Part shown: in pieces, positions 1 to 8,742 of the stretch
Numbering within the stretch: position 1 is the first letter of the stretch
Layout of the letters: every line of letters starts with the position of its first letter
Assembly: GCF_900046455.1 (NCBI RefSeq)
Contig: NZ_FCOT01000013.1
Span: 372,001 to 436,000 of the forward strand
DNA: 64,000 bases
Direction of reading: 5' to 3'
DNA from: Cellulomonas timonensis
GTDB lineage: Bacteria > Actinomycetota > Actinomycetes > Actinomycetales > Cellulomonadaceae
Notes under the pieces: model-generated
Databases searched by the model: none
Told to the model about the DNA's origin: nothing
The model's input: only the letters and a program-made list of their open reading frames with translations
Made by a program: the position numbers and the translations under genes

Positions 1-678
1 GGAGAGGGGCTCGGCCCCTCGCGGCTCCAGCATCGGCCCCAACACGTCCGCGAGATGGCGCCGCACTAACGGCAGGGCTTCGGCGATGGACACTCGTCGG
101 CCTGTCTCGAGCGACAGGGATGTGACGTCCGCGTCGGCGATGCCGCACGGCACGATGCGCTCGTAGGCGCCCAGGTCGGCGTCGCAGTTCAGCGCGAAGC
201 CGTGCATGGTCACACCGCGGGCGACGCGGACGCCGATGGCGGCGACCTTCCGCGCCCGGCGCGCATGGGGCGCCGCGGCCGGGTCGGCCGGGAACCAGAC
301 ACCGCTGCGCCCCTCGACCCGCTCGGCGGCGAGCCCCAGGTCGGCGCAGGCGCGGATCAGCGTCTCCTCGAGCGCCCGCACGTAGCGGACGACGTCGACA
401 GGGCTCGGCAGCCGCACGATCGGGTAGCCGACGAGCTGGCCGGGGCCATGCCAGGTGATGCGGCCACCACGGTCCACGTCGACGACGGGGGAGCCGTCCA
501 CGGGCCGGTCCCAGGACGCTGTCCGGCGCCCTGCGGTGTAGACGTCCTCGTGCTCGCAGAGCAGCACGGTGTCCTCCCGCTCGCCCGCGGCCACCGCTGT
601 GTGCACCTCGCGCTGGAGGTCCCAGGTCGGCTGGTAGGGGAGGAGGCGTGTCCCCAGGTCGAGCTCGACGAACTGCAT
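1..678 (-). CDS. lipB: Lipoyl(octanoyl) transferase LipB, 3' end beyond window
   Basis: Moves the octanoyl group from octanoyl-ACP to lipoyl domains of 2-oxoacid dehydrogenase E2 and related proteins, the first step of lipoate synthesis in the cytosol. Reading leftward from ATG 678 the protein begins MQFVELDLG and contains [13 protein letters not shown], the family lysine region [15 protein letters not shown] and the catalytic-cysteine region VPCGIAD. 226 codons are visible, near the usual family length, so little of the C-terminus is missing. The start is fixed by a leaderless-type -10 box, TAGCCT, six bases upstream. That box overlaps the last codons of the neighbouring marR gene. lipA commonly follows lipB in relatives, but it would lie outside the window. 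Confidence 0.95.
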   Translation of the reverse strand, partial: MQFVELDLGTRLLPYQPTWDLQREVHTAVAAGEREDTVLLCEHEDVYTAGRRTASWDRPVDGSPVVDVDRGGRITWHGPGQLVGYPIVRLPSPVDVVRYVRALEETLIRACADLGLAAERVEGRSGVWFPADPAAAPHARRARKVAAIGVRVARGVTMHGFALNCDADLGAYERIVPCGIADADVTSLSLETGRRVSIAEALPLVRRHLADVLGPMLEPRGAEPLS

Positions 679-684
679 GTGGTC

Positions 685-690
685 AGGCTA
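685..690 (-). promoter_or_regulatory. -10 box of lipB, leaderless spacing
   Basis: TAGCCT on the minus strand, followed by six bases and then the lipB ATG. A transcript from this box would start at or next to the start codon. It lies inside the 3' end of marR. Confidence 0.6.
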
Positions 691-1230
691 GCCCTGGCCC
701 GGCGCGCGGCCTGCGCCAGGCCGGTGGCTGGGCGCGTCCGGGCCGTTGGGCTTGGCGACGATGGCCAGGAGCTCCCTGAGCTGGTCGACCTGCCCGGCGG
801 TGAGCCCGCGGGCGGTCATCTGCTCGGCGGGCGCCGGGTCGGCCGCGACGGCGGCTGCGGCACGCCCGGCATCGGTGACGGCGATCACGTGCCGACGGCG
901 GTCGTCCTGGTGCGCGGAGCGGGTGATGTAGCCGGTCCGCTCCATCTTGGCGAGCACGCGGCTCATGGTCTGCTCGGTCACGCCGCACGCGTTCGCGAGC
1001 TCACGCTGGGAGTGCGGCCGGCGCATCAGGTGCACCAGGACGGGCAGGCTGGCGTGGTTGAGCTCCCAGCTGGACAGGTGGGTGTTCCACTCGCGCTCGA
1101 CGCGGCGGGAGGCGGCCGAGAGCAGCCGCCCGAGCGGCCAGTCGCGCATGTCGGAGGAGCCCATCTGGTCCCACGGCATCCCGCCCTCGGCGGGCGGCTC
1201 CTGCTGCTGTGACAGGGGCTCGGTGGCCAT
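688..1230 (-). CDS. MarR-family transcriptional regulator
   Basis: Winged-helix repressor of about 180 residues. The recognition region reads SQRELANACGVTEQTMSRVL, followed by a wing with HQDDRRRHVIAVTDAG, which is typical of MarR proteins. I chose ATG 1230 (protein MATEPLSQQQ) because GGAAGGA lies nine bases upstream. Further ATGs up to 1287 are in frame but lack such a site. The gene is divergent from an MMPL transporter, and an 18-bp perfect palindrome lies in the shared control region. By analogy with other MarR-transporter pairs it probably represses the transporter and itself; that is inference. The ligand cannot be read from sequence. Confidence 0.92.
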   Translation of the reverse strand: MATEPLSQQQEPPAEGGMPWDQMGSSDMRDWPLGRLLSAASRRVEREWNTHLSSWELNHASLPVLVHLMRRPHSQRELANACGVTEQTMSRVLAKMERTGYITRSAHQDDRRRHVIAVTDAGRAAAAVAADPAPAEQMTARGLTAGQVDQLRELLAIVAKPNGPDAPSHRPGAGRAPGQG

Positions 1231-1277
1231 CGGCTCGCGTCCTTCCGAATTGCGCATCGCGACCAGTGCCCTCATAG

Positions 1278-1295
1278 TACTCAGCATGCTGAGTA
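1278..1295. promoter_or_regulatory. 18-bp perfect palindrome, probable MarR operator
   Basis: TACTCAGCATGCTGAGTA is identical on both strands. It sits between the divergent marR and MMPL genes and contains the MMPL start codon (1286-1288). A bound MarR dimer here would block MMPL transcription or initiation and could also occlude a marR promoter. Size and symmetry fit MarR operators; binding is inferred. Confidence 0.65.
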
Positions 1296-3607
1296 AAAGC
1301 GCCGGGGCAATCGGCCGAGCTCTCGTGATCGTCGCTGTCCTCGCCGCCTGGCTGGCGATCGGCGGTGTGGGGGGGATGGCTCAGGGTCGTCTCTCGCAGG
1401 TCCAGACGAACGACACGGCAGCCTTCCTGCCGTCGTCTGCGGAGTCGACCCGAGCCGCCGAGGCAGGTCAAGGTTTCATCGACAGTGAGACCTTACCGGT
1501 GCTCGTCGTCATGACGCCCTCGGACGGCGCGGAGGTCACGCCCGCGCAGGTCGCAGCCGTGCAGCAGTACCTGCAGACCCTCCCCGAGACGCCCATCCCC
1601 GGCGCCGACGCCGCCGCCGGCGACCCCACGACATTCGCCGACGTCCTGGCCGGCCCCACCGTCGCCGTCCCCTCGGAGGACGGCGAGGCGCTGCTCATCC
1701 CGTTGTCCCTCGACGCCGCAGTCACCGAGGAGCCGCTGGCCGATGGCGAGGGTGTCACCGGCGCAGTCGTCTCCGAACTGCGCGCCTCCCTCGCGGACGA
1801 GCTCGGGGCCACCGCGGACTCTGCCGGCGACCTCGGCCTGAACGCCTGGGTCACCGGGCCTGGCGGCTACGTGGCCGATCTGGTCGAGGCCTTCGGCGGC
1901 ATTGACGGCGTGCTCCTCCTGGTCGCGCTCGGCGCCGTCCTCGTCATCCTGATCCTCGTCTACCGCTCGCCGTTCCTGCCGGTGATCGTGATCCTCTCTG
2001 CCGTCTTCGCGCTCTGCCTCGCCGCCCTCGTGGTCTACAACCTGGCCGACGCCGGCGTGCTCGTGCTCAACGGGCAGGCGCAAGGCATCCTGTCGATCCT
2101 CGTGGTGGGCGCCGCGGTGGACTACTCGCTGCTGCTCGTCAGCCGCTACCGCGAGGAGCTGCGCCGGGTCCCGAGCACCTACACGGCGATGGCGCGGGCC
2201 GTGCGTGGCTCCATCGAGCCGATCGCCGCGAGTGCCGGCACCGTGATCGCGGGCCTGCTGTGCCTGCTGCTCTCCGACCTCGGGTCCAACCGGAGCCTGG
2301 GCCCCGTGGGCGCGATCGGCATCGCCTCGGCCCTGCTGGCCACCCTCACACTGCTGCCCGCGCTGCTGCTCATCCTGGGCTCGCGCTCGCGTGGGCTGTT
2401 CTGGCCGCGCAAGCCCCGGCCCGTCGAGGGCGCCGCGGGCGCCACAGCCCCGGCGCTGCGGCCCACGGCCGAGGTGCTCACCGGGCTGTGGGGCCGCCTG
2501 GCCCGATTCGTCGGCGCCCACGCCCGCCCGGTCTGGGCCCTGACCACTCTCGTGCTCATCGGCGGCGCCGCGTTCCTGCCCACCCTGCAGGCCAGCGGCA
2601 CCAACCAGTCCGATGTCTTCCTCACCCCGGTCGACTCCGTCGCGGGCGAGGAGGTGCTCGCCGAGCACTTCCCGGCCGGTGTCGTCCAGCCCGTCGTCGT
2701 GATCGCGCCGGAAGGCGACCTGGACGCGGTGATCGCGGCGGCCAAGGGAGTCGACGGGGTCGAGTCGGCCACGCCGGTCGCGGAGCGGGACTCGGGTGCG
2801 CCCGCAGGCGGCGCCCCGTCCGACGGGCCTCCCGCGGAGCCCCGTGTCGTCGACGGCATGGTCAAGGTCAACGTCGTCACCACAGCGGCGTCCGACACCC
2901 AAGACGCCGTGGAGACCGTCGAGTTGCTGCGCGACGAGGTGCACCAGGCGTCGCCCGACGCGCTCGTCGGCGGCGCCGCGGCGCAGACCCTCGACACGCA
3001 GATCGCCGGCGCCCGCGACCTCAAGGTCATCGTCCCGACGGTCCTCGCCGTGATCCTGGTCATCCTCGTGATCCTGCTGCGCGCCCTCGTCGCCCCGCTG
3101 CTGCTCGTCGTCGCGAACGTGCTGTCCTTCGCCGCGGCGCTCGGCATCTCCGCGGTGGTCTTCAACCACGTGCTCGACTTCCCCGGCGCGGACCCCACCG
3201 TCCCGCTGTACTCCTTCGTGTTCCTGGTCGCGCTCGGCGTCGACTACTCGATCTTCTTGATGACCCGCGTACGCGAGGAGACCGTGCACTTCGGCACCCG
3301 CGACGGGGTGCTCCGGGGCCTGGCCGTGACGGGCGGCGTGATCACCTCGGCCGGCGTGGTGCTGGCCGCGACGTTCGGGGCGCTCGGCATCCTGCCGCTG
3401 CTCTTCCTGGCGCAGCTCGCCTTCATCGTGGCCCTCGGCGTGCTGATCGACACGCTCATCGTCCGCAGCCTGCTGGTGCCCGCGCTGGTGCACGACCTGG
3501 GCCGCGTCGCGTGGTGGCCGAGCCGCCTCGCACGCGCCGACGTCGAGGCCGAGGTCCTGGCCGACCACGATCCGGGCCTGGCCACGGCGTCGGGTGGGGG
3601 GCGCTGA
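1286..3607 (+). CDS. MMPL-family (RND) membrane transporter
   Basis: Integral membrane protein of 773 residues. It has a first membrane helix near residues 10-30, an extracytoplasmic loop, a bundle of helices around 205-380, a second loop, and a second bundle around 585-740. Each bundle carries the family proton-relay signature, AAVDYSLLLVSRYREEL near residue 275 and LGVDYSIFLMTRVREE near 650. Such proteins export lipids or drugs using the proton gradient. ATG 1286 keeps the first helix intact and lies inside the palindrome shared with marR; there is no clear ribosome site. The substrate is unknown. Pairing with MarR suggests efflux of a toxic compound (inference). Confidence 0.9.
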   Translation: MLSKSAGAIGRALVIVAVLAAWLAIGGVGGMAQGRLSQVQTNDTAAFLPSSAESTRAAEAGQGFIDSETLPVLVVMTPSDGAEVTPAQVAAVQQYLQTLPETPIPGADAAAGDPTTFADVLAGPTVAVPSEDGEALLIPLSLDAAVTEEPLADGEGVTGAVVSELRASLADELGATADSAGDLGLNAWVTGPGGYVADLVEAFGGIDGVLLLVALGAVLVILILVYRSPFLPVIVILSAVFALCLAALVVYNLADAGVLVLNGQAQGILSILVVGAAVDYSLLLVSRYREELRRVPSTYTAMARAVRGSIEPIAASAGTVIAGLLCLLLSDLGSNRSLGPVGAIGIASALLATLTLLPALLLILGSRSRGLFWPRKPRPVEGAAGATAPALRPTAEVLTGLWGRLARFVGAHARPVWALTTLVLIGGAAFLPTLQASGTNQSDVFLTPVDSVAGEEVLAEHFPAGVVQPVVVIAPEGDLDAVIAAAKGVDGVESATPVAERDSGAPAGGAPSDGPPAEPRVVDGMVKVNVVTTAASDTQDAVETVELLRDEVHQASPDALVGGAAAQTLDTQIAGARDLKVIVPTVLAVILVILVILLRALVAPLLLVVANVLSFAAALGISAVVFNHVLDFPGADPTVPLYSFVFLVALGVDYSIFLMTRVREETVHFGTRDGVLRGLAVTGGVITSAGVVLAATFGALGILPLLFLAQLAFIVALGVLIDTLIVRSLLVPALVHDLGRVAWWPSRLARADVEAEVLADHDPGLATASGGGR

Positions 3608-3644
3608 CACCAACCCGCGCTCTGCCGCCTCCCGCCCCGCCGCC

Positions 3645-3650
3645 TAGGGT
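3645..3650 (+). promoter_or_regulatory. -10 box, leaderless spacing, for Gfo/Idh gene
   Basis: TAGGGT followed by six bases and ATG 3657, in the 49-base gap after the MMPL gene. It suggests independent transcription of the oxidoreductase. Confidence 0.6.
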
Positions 3651-3656
3651 GAGCGC

Positions 3657-4718
3657 ATGAGCGTCACAGAGCGGGTGGGACTGGTCGGATACGGATCCGC
3701 GGGGCGCACGATCCACTCCCGGCTGCTGCGGGAGGCCGGGCTGCGGGTGACGCACGTCGTCACCCGCAGCCCCGAGCGGTCCGCCGCCGCACGCGAGGAC
3801 TGGCCCGGCGTGACAGTCGTGCCGAGCCTGCAGGTGCTCCTCGAGAGCGCGGCCGAGCTCGACCTCGTCGTCATCGCGAGCCCGACGGCCGAGCACGCCG
3901 AGCAGGCGCATGCGGTGCTCGCGGCAGGTGTGCCAGTGGTCGTCGACAAGCCGCTCGCGACCACCACCGAGGCCGCGCGCACGCTGGCCCGGGCCGCCGA
4001 GGGCTCCGGAGGGCGGCTCACCGTCTTCCAGAACCGTCGCTGGGACCCCGAGCAGCTCACACTCCAGGCTGTCATCGCCGCGGGGGAGCTCGGCCGGGTG
4101 CACCGGTTCGAGCGCCGCTGGGAGCGTTGGCGTCCCGAGCCGCAGCACCGCTGGAAAGAGCAGGACCTGATCGGCGGAGGCCTGCTGCTCGACCTGGGCG
4201 CGCACCTCGTGGACTCGGCCATCCAGCTCTTCGGCGCCGTGACCAGCGTGTACGCCGAGCTCAGGTCGATCACGACCCCCGCCGAGGACGACGTGTTCCT
4301 CGCCCTGACGCACCGCTCGCCCGACGGCGGGCCCGGGGTGATCAGCCACCTGCAGGCCAGCGGGCTCGCCGGGGCGCCCGGTCCGCGCACCCGGGTGCTG
4401 GGGGACAAGGGCGCGTTCCTCGTGACGAGCTACGAAGGGGAGCCGACGCCGTTCGCCGTGCTCGACGAGGCCTGGGTCCACGGCGACGGAGGCGAGCTCG
4501 AGGGCTGGCTCGTGCGCGGCTCGGAGCGGATCGCCGTGCCCCGCGCCCCGGGTGGACACGAGGACTACTACCGCGCGGTGGTGCGCTGGCTCGACGAGGG
4601 CGCCCCGCCGCCGGTCGACCCCTGGGACGCGGTGCGCACCGCGGCAGTGCTCGACGCCGCCCGCGCCTCCGCCCGCGAGGAACGCGTCGTGGCGGTCGGG
4701 CCGGCGACGAGCGGCTGA
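3657..4718 (+). CDS. Gfo/Idh/MocA-family oxidoreductase
   Basis: NAD(P)-dependent sugar or polyol dehydrogenase-like protein of 353 residues. An N-terminal Rossmann fold begins GLVGYGSAGRTIHSRLL, the family E/DKP motif appears as VVDKPLATT near residue 96, and DLGAHLVD near 180 carries the catalytic-region Asp and His of the family. The C-terminal sheet domain follows. The substrate is not predictable. The start is supported by a TAGGGT box six bases upstream. It lies between MMPL and a kinase-like gene with no obvious shared pathway. Confidence 0.92.
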   Translation: MSVTERVGLVGYGSAGRTIHSRLLREAGLRVTHVVTRSPERSAAAREDWPGVTVVPSLQVLLESAAELDLVVIASPTAEHAEQAHAVLAAGVPVVVDKPLATTTEAARTLARAAEGSGGRLTVFQNRRWDPEQLTLQAVIAAGELGRVHRFERRWERWRPEPQHRWKEQDLIGGGLLLDLGAHLVDSAIQLFGAVTSVYAELRSITTPAEDDVFLALTHRSPDGGPGVISHLQASGLAGAPGPRTRVLGDKGAFLVTSYEGEPTPFAVLDEAWVHGDGGELEGWLVRGSERIAVPRAPGGHEDYYRAVVRWLDEGAPPPVDPWDAVRTAAVLDAARASAREERVVAVGPATSG

Positions 4719-4795
4719 GCACCTCGCCGACGTCGGTCGGCGCCTCGGCCTGTGGACAGCGCGGTTCGGGGGCTTCCGCACGGTTCGATGGGCGG

Positions 4796-6562
4796 ATGCC
4801 GACGTCACGTCCCACCGGGGCCGCCGCCCCGCCCGACGACCGGGTCGACCCCGCGCTGGCGGCCGCGCTGCTCATGGCCGGATACCGGGCGCTCGGGCCC
4901 GTTGGACGCGGCAGCGGCGGCCCGGCCTGGTCGGCCACCTCGCTCGACGACCCGACGCTCCGCGTCGTCGTCCGCATGGTCGACCTGGCGCCAGACCCGC
5001 GTCGTGAGGCGCGCCTGCGTCGCCTGGTCGACGTCCAGCACCCGCACCTCGCCCGCCTGGTCGCGGCCGTCCCCGTCCCGCCGAGCCGGTGCGCGCTGCT
5101 GGTCGAGCACGTCCCCGGTCCGACGCTCGAGGCGTTGCGGGCGGCGCGCGGGCCGCTGACGTCCGGCGAGGCCGTCACCGTCGCGGTGCCACTCGCCGAC
5201 GCGCTCGCCGCACTGCACTCGGCGGGGCTGGTGCACGGCGACGTCTCGCCCGCCAACGTGATCATCCGGCCGGACGGCTGCCCGGTCCTCGTCGACCTGC
5301 AGGGCTGCGTCGTCGACAGCGGGGGCACTGCGGGCTTCACGGCGCCGGAGGTCGAGCGGGGCGCCGAGCCGACGTCGGCATCCGACGTGCACGCCCTCGG
5401 GCAGACGGTGCTCGCCCAGCTCCCGCCAGATCGGCCGCCGGGGATGCCCAGCCCCGAGCTCACGGAGCTCCGGACTGTGCTCGCCGACGCGAGCGCCCTT
5501 GACCCCGCGGAGCGCCCGCACGCCCGGACGTTCGGCGACGCGTGCTTCCGAGTCGACGAGGCGCTGCCGATCGCCTTGCCGGATCCCGCCGTGCTCGCCC
5601 GGACAGAGCTGGTCCGGCTGGGTGCTGGCCCCGGTCCCCGCTCGAGCACGCGGCCCGGCTCGGCCTTGCGGGGAAGGGGCACGTCACGGCATCGAGCCGG
5701 TCGCCGGTGGCCGACTCCGTTGCTCGGGACGGCGATCGTCGCGCTCGTGCTCGGCGTCGGCGCCGTGGGCGTGGTCGCCGTGCTGCGCCTGGGGCAGGGC
5801 GAGCCCGGGTTGCCAGCAAGCGTGGCAGCCGATGCCAAAGCCGCTGCCGCCGCCGATGACGGCGTCGATGCCGGGGAGGCGGCCGCGAACAGGCAGGCGC
5901 CGCCCGCTGCCGAGACCAGGGCCCGTGACATGGTCGAATGGTCCGCGCCCGACCCGGTCGCGGCCGCTGTGGCGCTCACCTCCGCACGGATCGCGGCGAT
6001 CGCCAGCGGTGACCCGGCCAGCCTCACCGCCGTGGAGGCGCCCGGATCGCCTGCGCATGTGGCGGACACCCGCCTGCTGGCGGACCTCGCGGCAGAGGGA
6101 CTGCGAATCGAGGGCCTCGGCGTCCAGGTGCTCGACGCGCAGCCGATGCCGAAACCCGCCGTGCACGTGCTCACCGCAGGTGCGGCCGTCGCGCTGCCTG
6201 AGCAGCTCGTGGCACGGGTGCGCGTCACCTCGACGGTCTCGGCCCACCAGCGGGTGACCGCCGAGGGCGTGCTCCATCACGAGGCCGCCGCGGGCGAGCC
6301 CACCACAGTGGTGCTGGTCCTGCGCTTGACCGCTGCGGGCTGGCGGGTCGCCGAGGTCGAGGTCAGCCCTGGGGGACGTAGCGGGCGGCGGACCCGACAT
6401 CGGGGTGGCGAGGAGCGAATCCGCTCGCCAGCAGCTTGGCGGGGGAGGCGCGCACCGAGCCGAGCACCTCCTGTGACAGGTCGCCCAGCACGAGCCTCAG
6501 CGCCCAGGCAGGCGGTTGGAGCACCGCGGGCCGGTGCAGCTCGGCGGCGAGGGCGCGGGTGA
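4796..6562 (+). CDS. Membrane-anchored serine/threonine kinase-like protein
   Basis: Residues about 30-270 look like a protein kinase: a glycine-rich GRGSGG, catalytic-loop HGDVSPANV near 147 and a late APEVE. The metal-binding DFG is replaced by DLQG near 165 and no clear VAxK lysine is seen, so activity is doubtful. One membrane helix lies near 307-331, followed by an extracellular domain of about 200 residues of unknown role. The start ATG 4796 (MPTSRPTG) is the best in-frame choice. The last 60 or so residues are arginine- and glycine-rich and lie antisense over 200 bases of the next gene, so the true stop may be near 6383 if the G-run at 6372-6376 contains an indel. Confidence 0.75.
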   Translation: MPTSRPTGAAAPPDDRVDPALAAALLMAGYRALGPVGRGSGGPAWSATSLDDPTLRVVVRMVDLAPDPRREARLRRLVDVQHPHLARLVAAVPVPPSRCALLVEHVPGPTLEALRAARGPLTSGEAVTVAVPLADALAALHSAGLVHGDVSPANVIIRPDGCPVLVDLQGCVVDSGGTAGFTAPEVERGAEPTSASDVHALGQTVLAQLPPDRPPGMPSPELTELRTVLADASALDPAERPHARTFGDACFRVDEALPIALPDPAVLARTELVRLGAGPGPRSSTRPGSALRGRGTSRHRAGRRWPTPLLGTAIVALVLGVGAVGVVAVLRLGQGEPGLPASVAADAKAAAAADDGVDAGEAAANRQAPPAAETRARDMVEWSAPDPVAAAVALTSARIAAIASGDPASLTAVEAPGSPAHVADTRLLADLAAEGLRIEGLGVQVLDAQPMPKPAVHVLTAGAAVALPEQLVARVRVTSTVSAHQRVTAEGVLHHEAAAGEPTTVVLVLRLTAAGWRVAEVEVSPGGRSGRRTRHRGGEERIRSPAAWRGRRAPSRAPPVTGRPARASAPRQAVGAPRAGAARRRGRG

Positions 6563-7250
6563 GCTCCGCGTTCGTGGTGGCGGACCCGACCAGGTTGACC
6601 GGGCCGTGCACCGGGGCCTCGAGCAGATGGACGATGGCCCCGACCTCGTCGGGCAGGGTGATCCAGCTCCAGAACTGCCGGCCCGTGCCGAGTGGGCCGC
6701 CCAGCCCGAGGCGCAGCAGCGGCAGCAGCCGCCCGAGCGCGCCACCGCGCGGCGCCAGCACGATGCCGGTGCGCAGGTGCGCGACCCGGATGCCCGCGGC
6801 CTCGGCCGCCTGGGTGGAGGCCTCCCAGTGCCGGACCACCCCGGCGAAGAACGTCTGCCCGAGCGGCTCCGACTCGTCGACCACCACGTCGCCGCGGTCG
6901 CCGTAGGCGCCGATCCCGGAGGCCTGCAGCAGGACCGTCGGAGGAGTGTCCAGGCTGGCAAGCGCCTCGGCAAGGAGGGTCGTCGACCGGGTGCGCGAGG
7001 CCAGCACCTCCCGCTTGCGGGCGCCGGTGAGCGGCCAGTCGCCGATGTTCGTCCCCGCCAGGTTGACGACGGCGTCCGCGCCGCGCAGGTCTTGGGCGTC
7101 GAGCCGGCCCGCGCGGGGGTCCCAGCTCACCTCGTCGGGCCCCTGGGCCGGGCGGCGGACGAGTCGGCGGATGCGGTGCCCCCGGTCGCGCAGCTCGGCG
7201 GTCAGGGCCGTCCCGATGAGGCCGTGCGAGCCGGCGATGACGATGTCCAT
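6363..7250 (-). CDS. TIGR01777-family epimerase/SDR protein
   Basis: NAD(P)-binding protein of 295 residues. The N-terminal MDIVIAGSHGLIGTAL contains the GxxGxxG nucleotide motif. The C-terminal part, PAWALRLVLGDLSQEVLG followed by SPAKLLASGF, matches the DUF1731-type tail of the family. The reaction is unknown. The family is often found beside lipoate or 2-oxoacid dehydrogenase genes in actinobacteria, as here, downstream of sucB. ATG 7250 is fixed by TAGGGT six bases upstream. Its 3' end overlaps the convergent kinase-like gene by 200 bases. Confidence 0.9.
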   Translation of the reverse strand: MDIVIAGSHGLIGTALTAELRDRGHRIRRLVRRPAQGPDEVSWDPRAGRLDAQDLRGADAVVNLAGTNIGDWPLTGARKREVLASRTRSTTLLAEALASLDTPPTVLLQASGIGAYGDRGDVVVDESEPLGQTFFAGVVRHWEASTQAAEAAGIRVAHLRTGIVLAPRGGALGRLLPLLRLGLGGPLGTGRQFWSWITLPDEVGAIVHLLEAPVHGPVNLVGSATTNAELTRALAAELHRPAVLQPPAWALRLVLGDLSQEVLGSVRASPAKLLASGFAPRHPDVGSAARYVPQG

Positions 7251-7256
7251 AGGGCC

Positions 7257-7262
7257 ACCCTA
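7257..7262 (-). promoter_or_regulatory. -10 box of the TIGR01777 gene, leaderless spacing
   Basis: TAGGGT on the minus strand, six bases before ATG 7250. It indicates that this gene can be transcribed separately from sucB. Confidence 0.6.
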
Positions 7263-7378
7263 GGGAGACAGCCCTCCCGTGGGTCGGTGGGCGCCGTCGA
7301 CACACGTCGCCGGAGCATGACGCTGCCCCCGTCAGCCGGTGTGAGCCGGCCGCCGGGGGCAGCGGGGACGAGCAGGTG

Positions 7379-8742
7379 TCAGAGGCCGACCTGGTCCTCG
7401 AACGCGCCCTCTTCGATGCGCTGCTTGACCGTCATGAGGTAGCGCGACGCGTCGGCGCCGTCCACCAGGCGGTGGTCGTAGGACAGCGACAGGTAGCACA
7501 TCGACCGGATCGCGATGACCTCGGCGCCGTCGGCGTCCGTCGTGACGACGGGACGCTTGACGATGGTGCCGGTGCCCATGATGGCGGAGGTGCCACCGGG
7601 GACGATGGGCGTGTCGAAGAGCGCGCCGCCCGAGCCGGTGTTCGTCACCGTGAAGGTGGCGCCGCTCAGCTCGTCGGGCTTGACCTTGTTGTCACGCGTG
7701 CGGGCCGCGAGGTCCGCGATCTTGCGGGCGATCCCGGCGAGGTTCATCCCGCCGGCGTCGCGGATGACCGGCACGAGCAGGCCGCGCGGGGTGTCGACGG
7801 CGATGCCGACGTTCTCCTCGCCGTGGTACGTGATCTGGTTGCCCTCGAGCACCCCGTTGACCTTGGGGTGCGCCTTGAGGGCCTCCGTGGCCGCCAGGAC
7901 GAAGAACGGCAGGAACGTGAGGTTGACGCCCTCGCGTGCCTTGAAGTCGTTCTTGGCCTTCGCCCGGAGCCGCGCGACCTTCGTCACGTCGACCTCGACC
8001 ACGGTGGTCAGCTGCGCCTGGCTGTGCAGGGCGTCGACCATGCGCTCGGCGATGATCTGGCGCAGGCGGCTGGCCTTCTCGGTGGTGCCACGCAGCGGCG
8101 ACACCTCGACCGGGGCGGCAGCCTTGGCGGCGGCGGGAGCAGACGCGGCGGGCTTGGCCTCAGCAGCCTTCGCCGCCTCGGCGGCCTTGGCGGCAGCCTC
8201 GAGGACGTCCTCCTTGCGGATCCGCCCACCGACGCCCGTGCCCGAGAGGGTGGCGACGTCGACGCCCTTCTCGGCCGCGAGCTTGCGGACGAGCGGCGTG
8301 AGGTACGTGCCAGCGGCGGCCGGAGCGGCCGGGGCGGCGGGGGCCGCGGCCGGCTGGGCCGGAGCCTGCGGTGCGGCCGGGGCCGCCTCAGTCGGCTGCG
8401 CCGGAGCGGCCGGAGCCGTCTCAGGGGCGGGGGCTGGAGCAGCCGCCGGAGCCGCAGCCGCCGGAGCGGCAGCTGCCGGAGCGGAGCCCGAGCCGATGAC
8501 GGCCAGCACGGCGCCGACCTCGACGGTCTCGTCCTCCTGGACCCGGATCTCCTGGAGCGTGCCCGCGAGGGGCGAGGGGATCTCGGTGTCGACCTTGTCG
8601 GTCGAGATCTCGAGCAGCGGCTCGTCGACCTCGACGGTGTCGCCGACGCTCTTCAGCCAGCGGGTGACGGTGCCCTCGGTGACGGACTCGCCGAGCGCGG
8701 GGAGGGTGACCTCCTCGCCGCCGGAGCCGCCCGCTGCGGGGG
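7379..8742 (-). CDS. sucB: Dihydrolipoamide acyltransferase E2, main part (gene broken by adapter join)
   Basis: E2 core of a 2-oxoacid dehydrogenase complex. From the N-terminal side this piece holds a lipoyl domain whose modified lysine lies in [14 protein letters not shown], a long Ala/Pro linker, the E3-binding domain ([20 protein letters not shown]), and the acyltransferase domain ending with the catalytic DHRLVDG and EDQVGL. Actinobacterial forms usually have two lipoyl domains; the first is on the separate piece at 8939-9116. Genuine sequence stops at about 8742, where Nextera adapter begins. In these bacteria this E2 may serve pyruvate, 2-oxoglutarate or both, so aceF is a possible alternative name. 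Confidence 0.93.
8561..8704. repeat. Lipoyl-domain DNA repeat, copy A
   Basis: This stretch matches 8955-9098 at all but about six of 144 positions. The two copies encode the second and first lipoyl domains of sucB. A near-identical repeat this long, in very GC-rich DNA, is a likely reason the assembly failed between them. Confidence 0.85.

Noticed and set aside
1493-3613. Long antisense frame of over 700 codons opposite the MMPL gene
   Set aside because: Composition is Arg/Gly/Asp/His-rich with no domain, a shadow of high-GC third positions; the sense strand encodes a clear transporter.
4127-4795. N-terminal extension of the kinase-like frame upstream of ATG 4796
   Set aside because: It runs through the Gfo/Idh gene in another frame and has random-looking basic composition.
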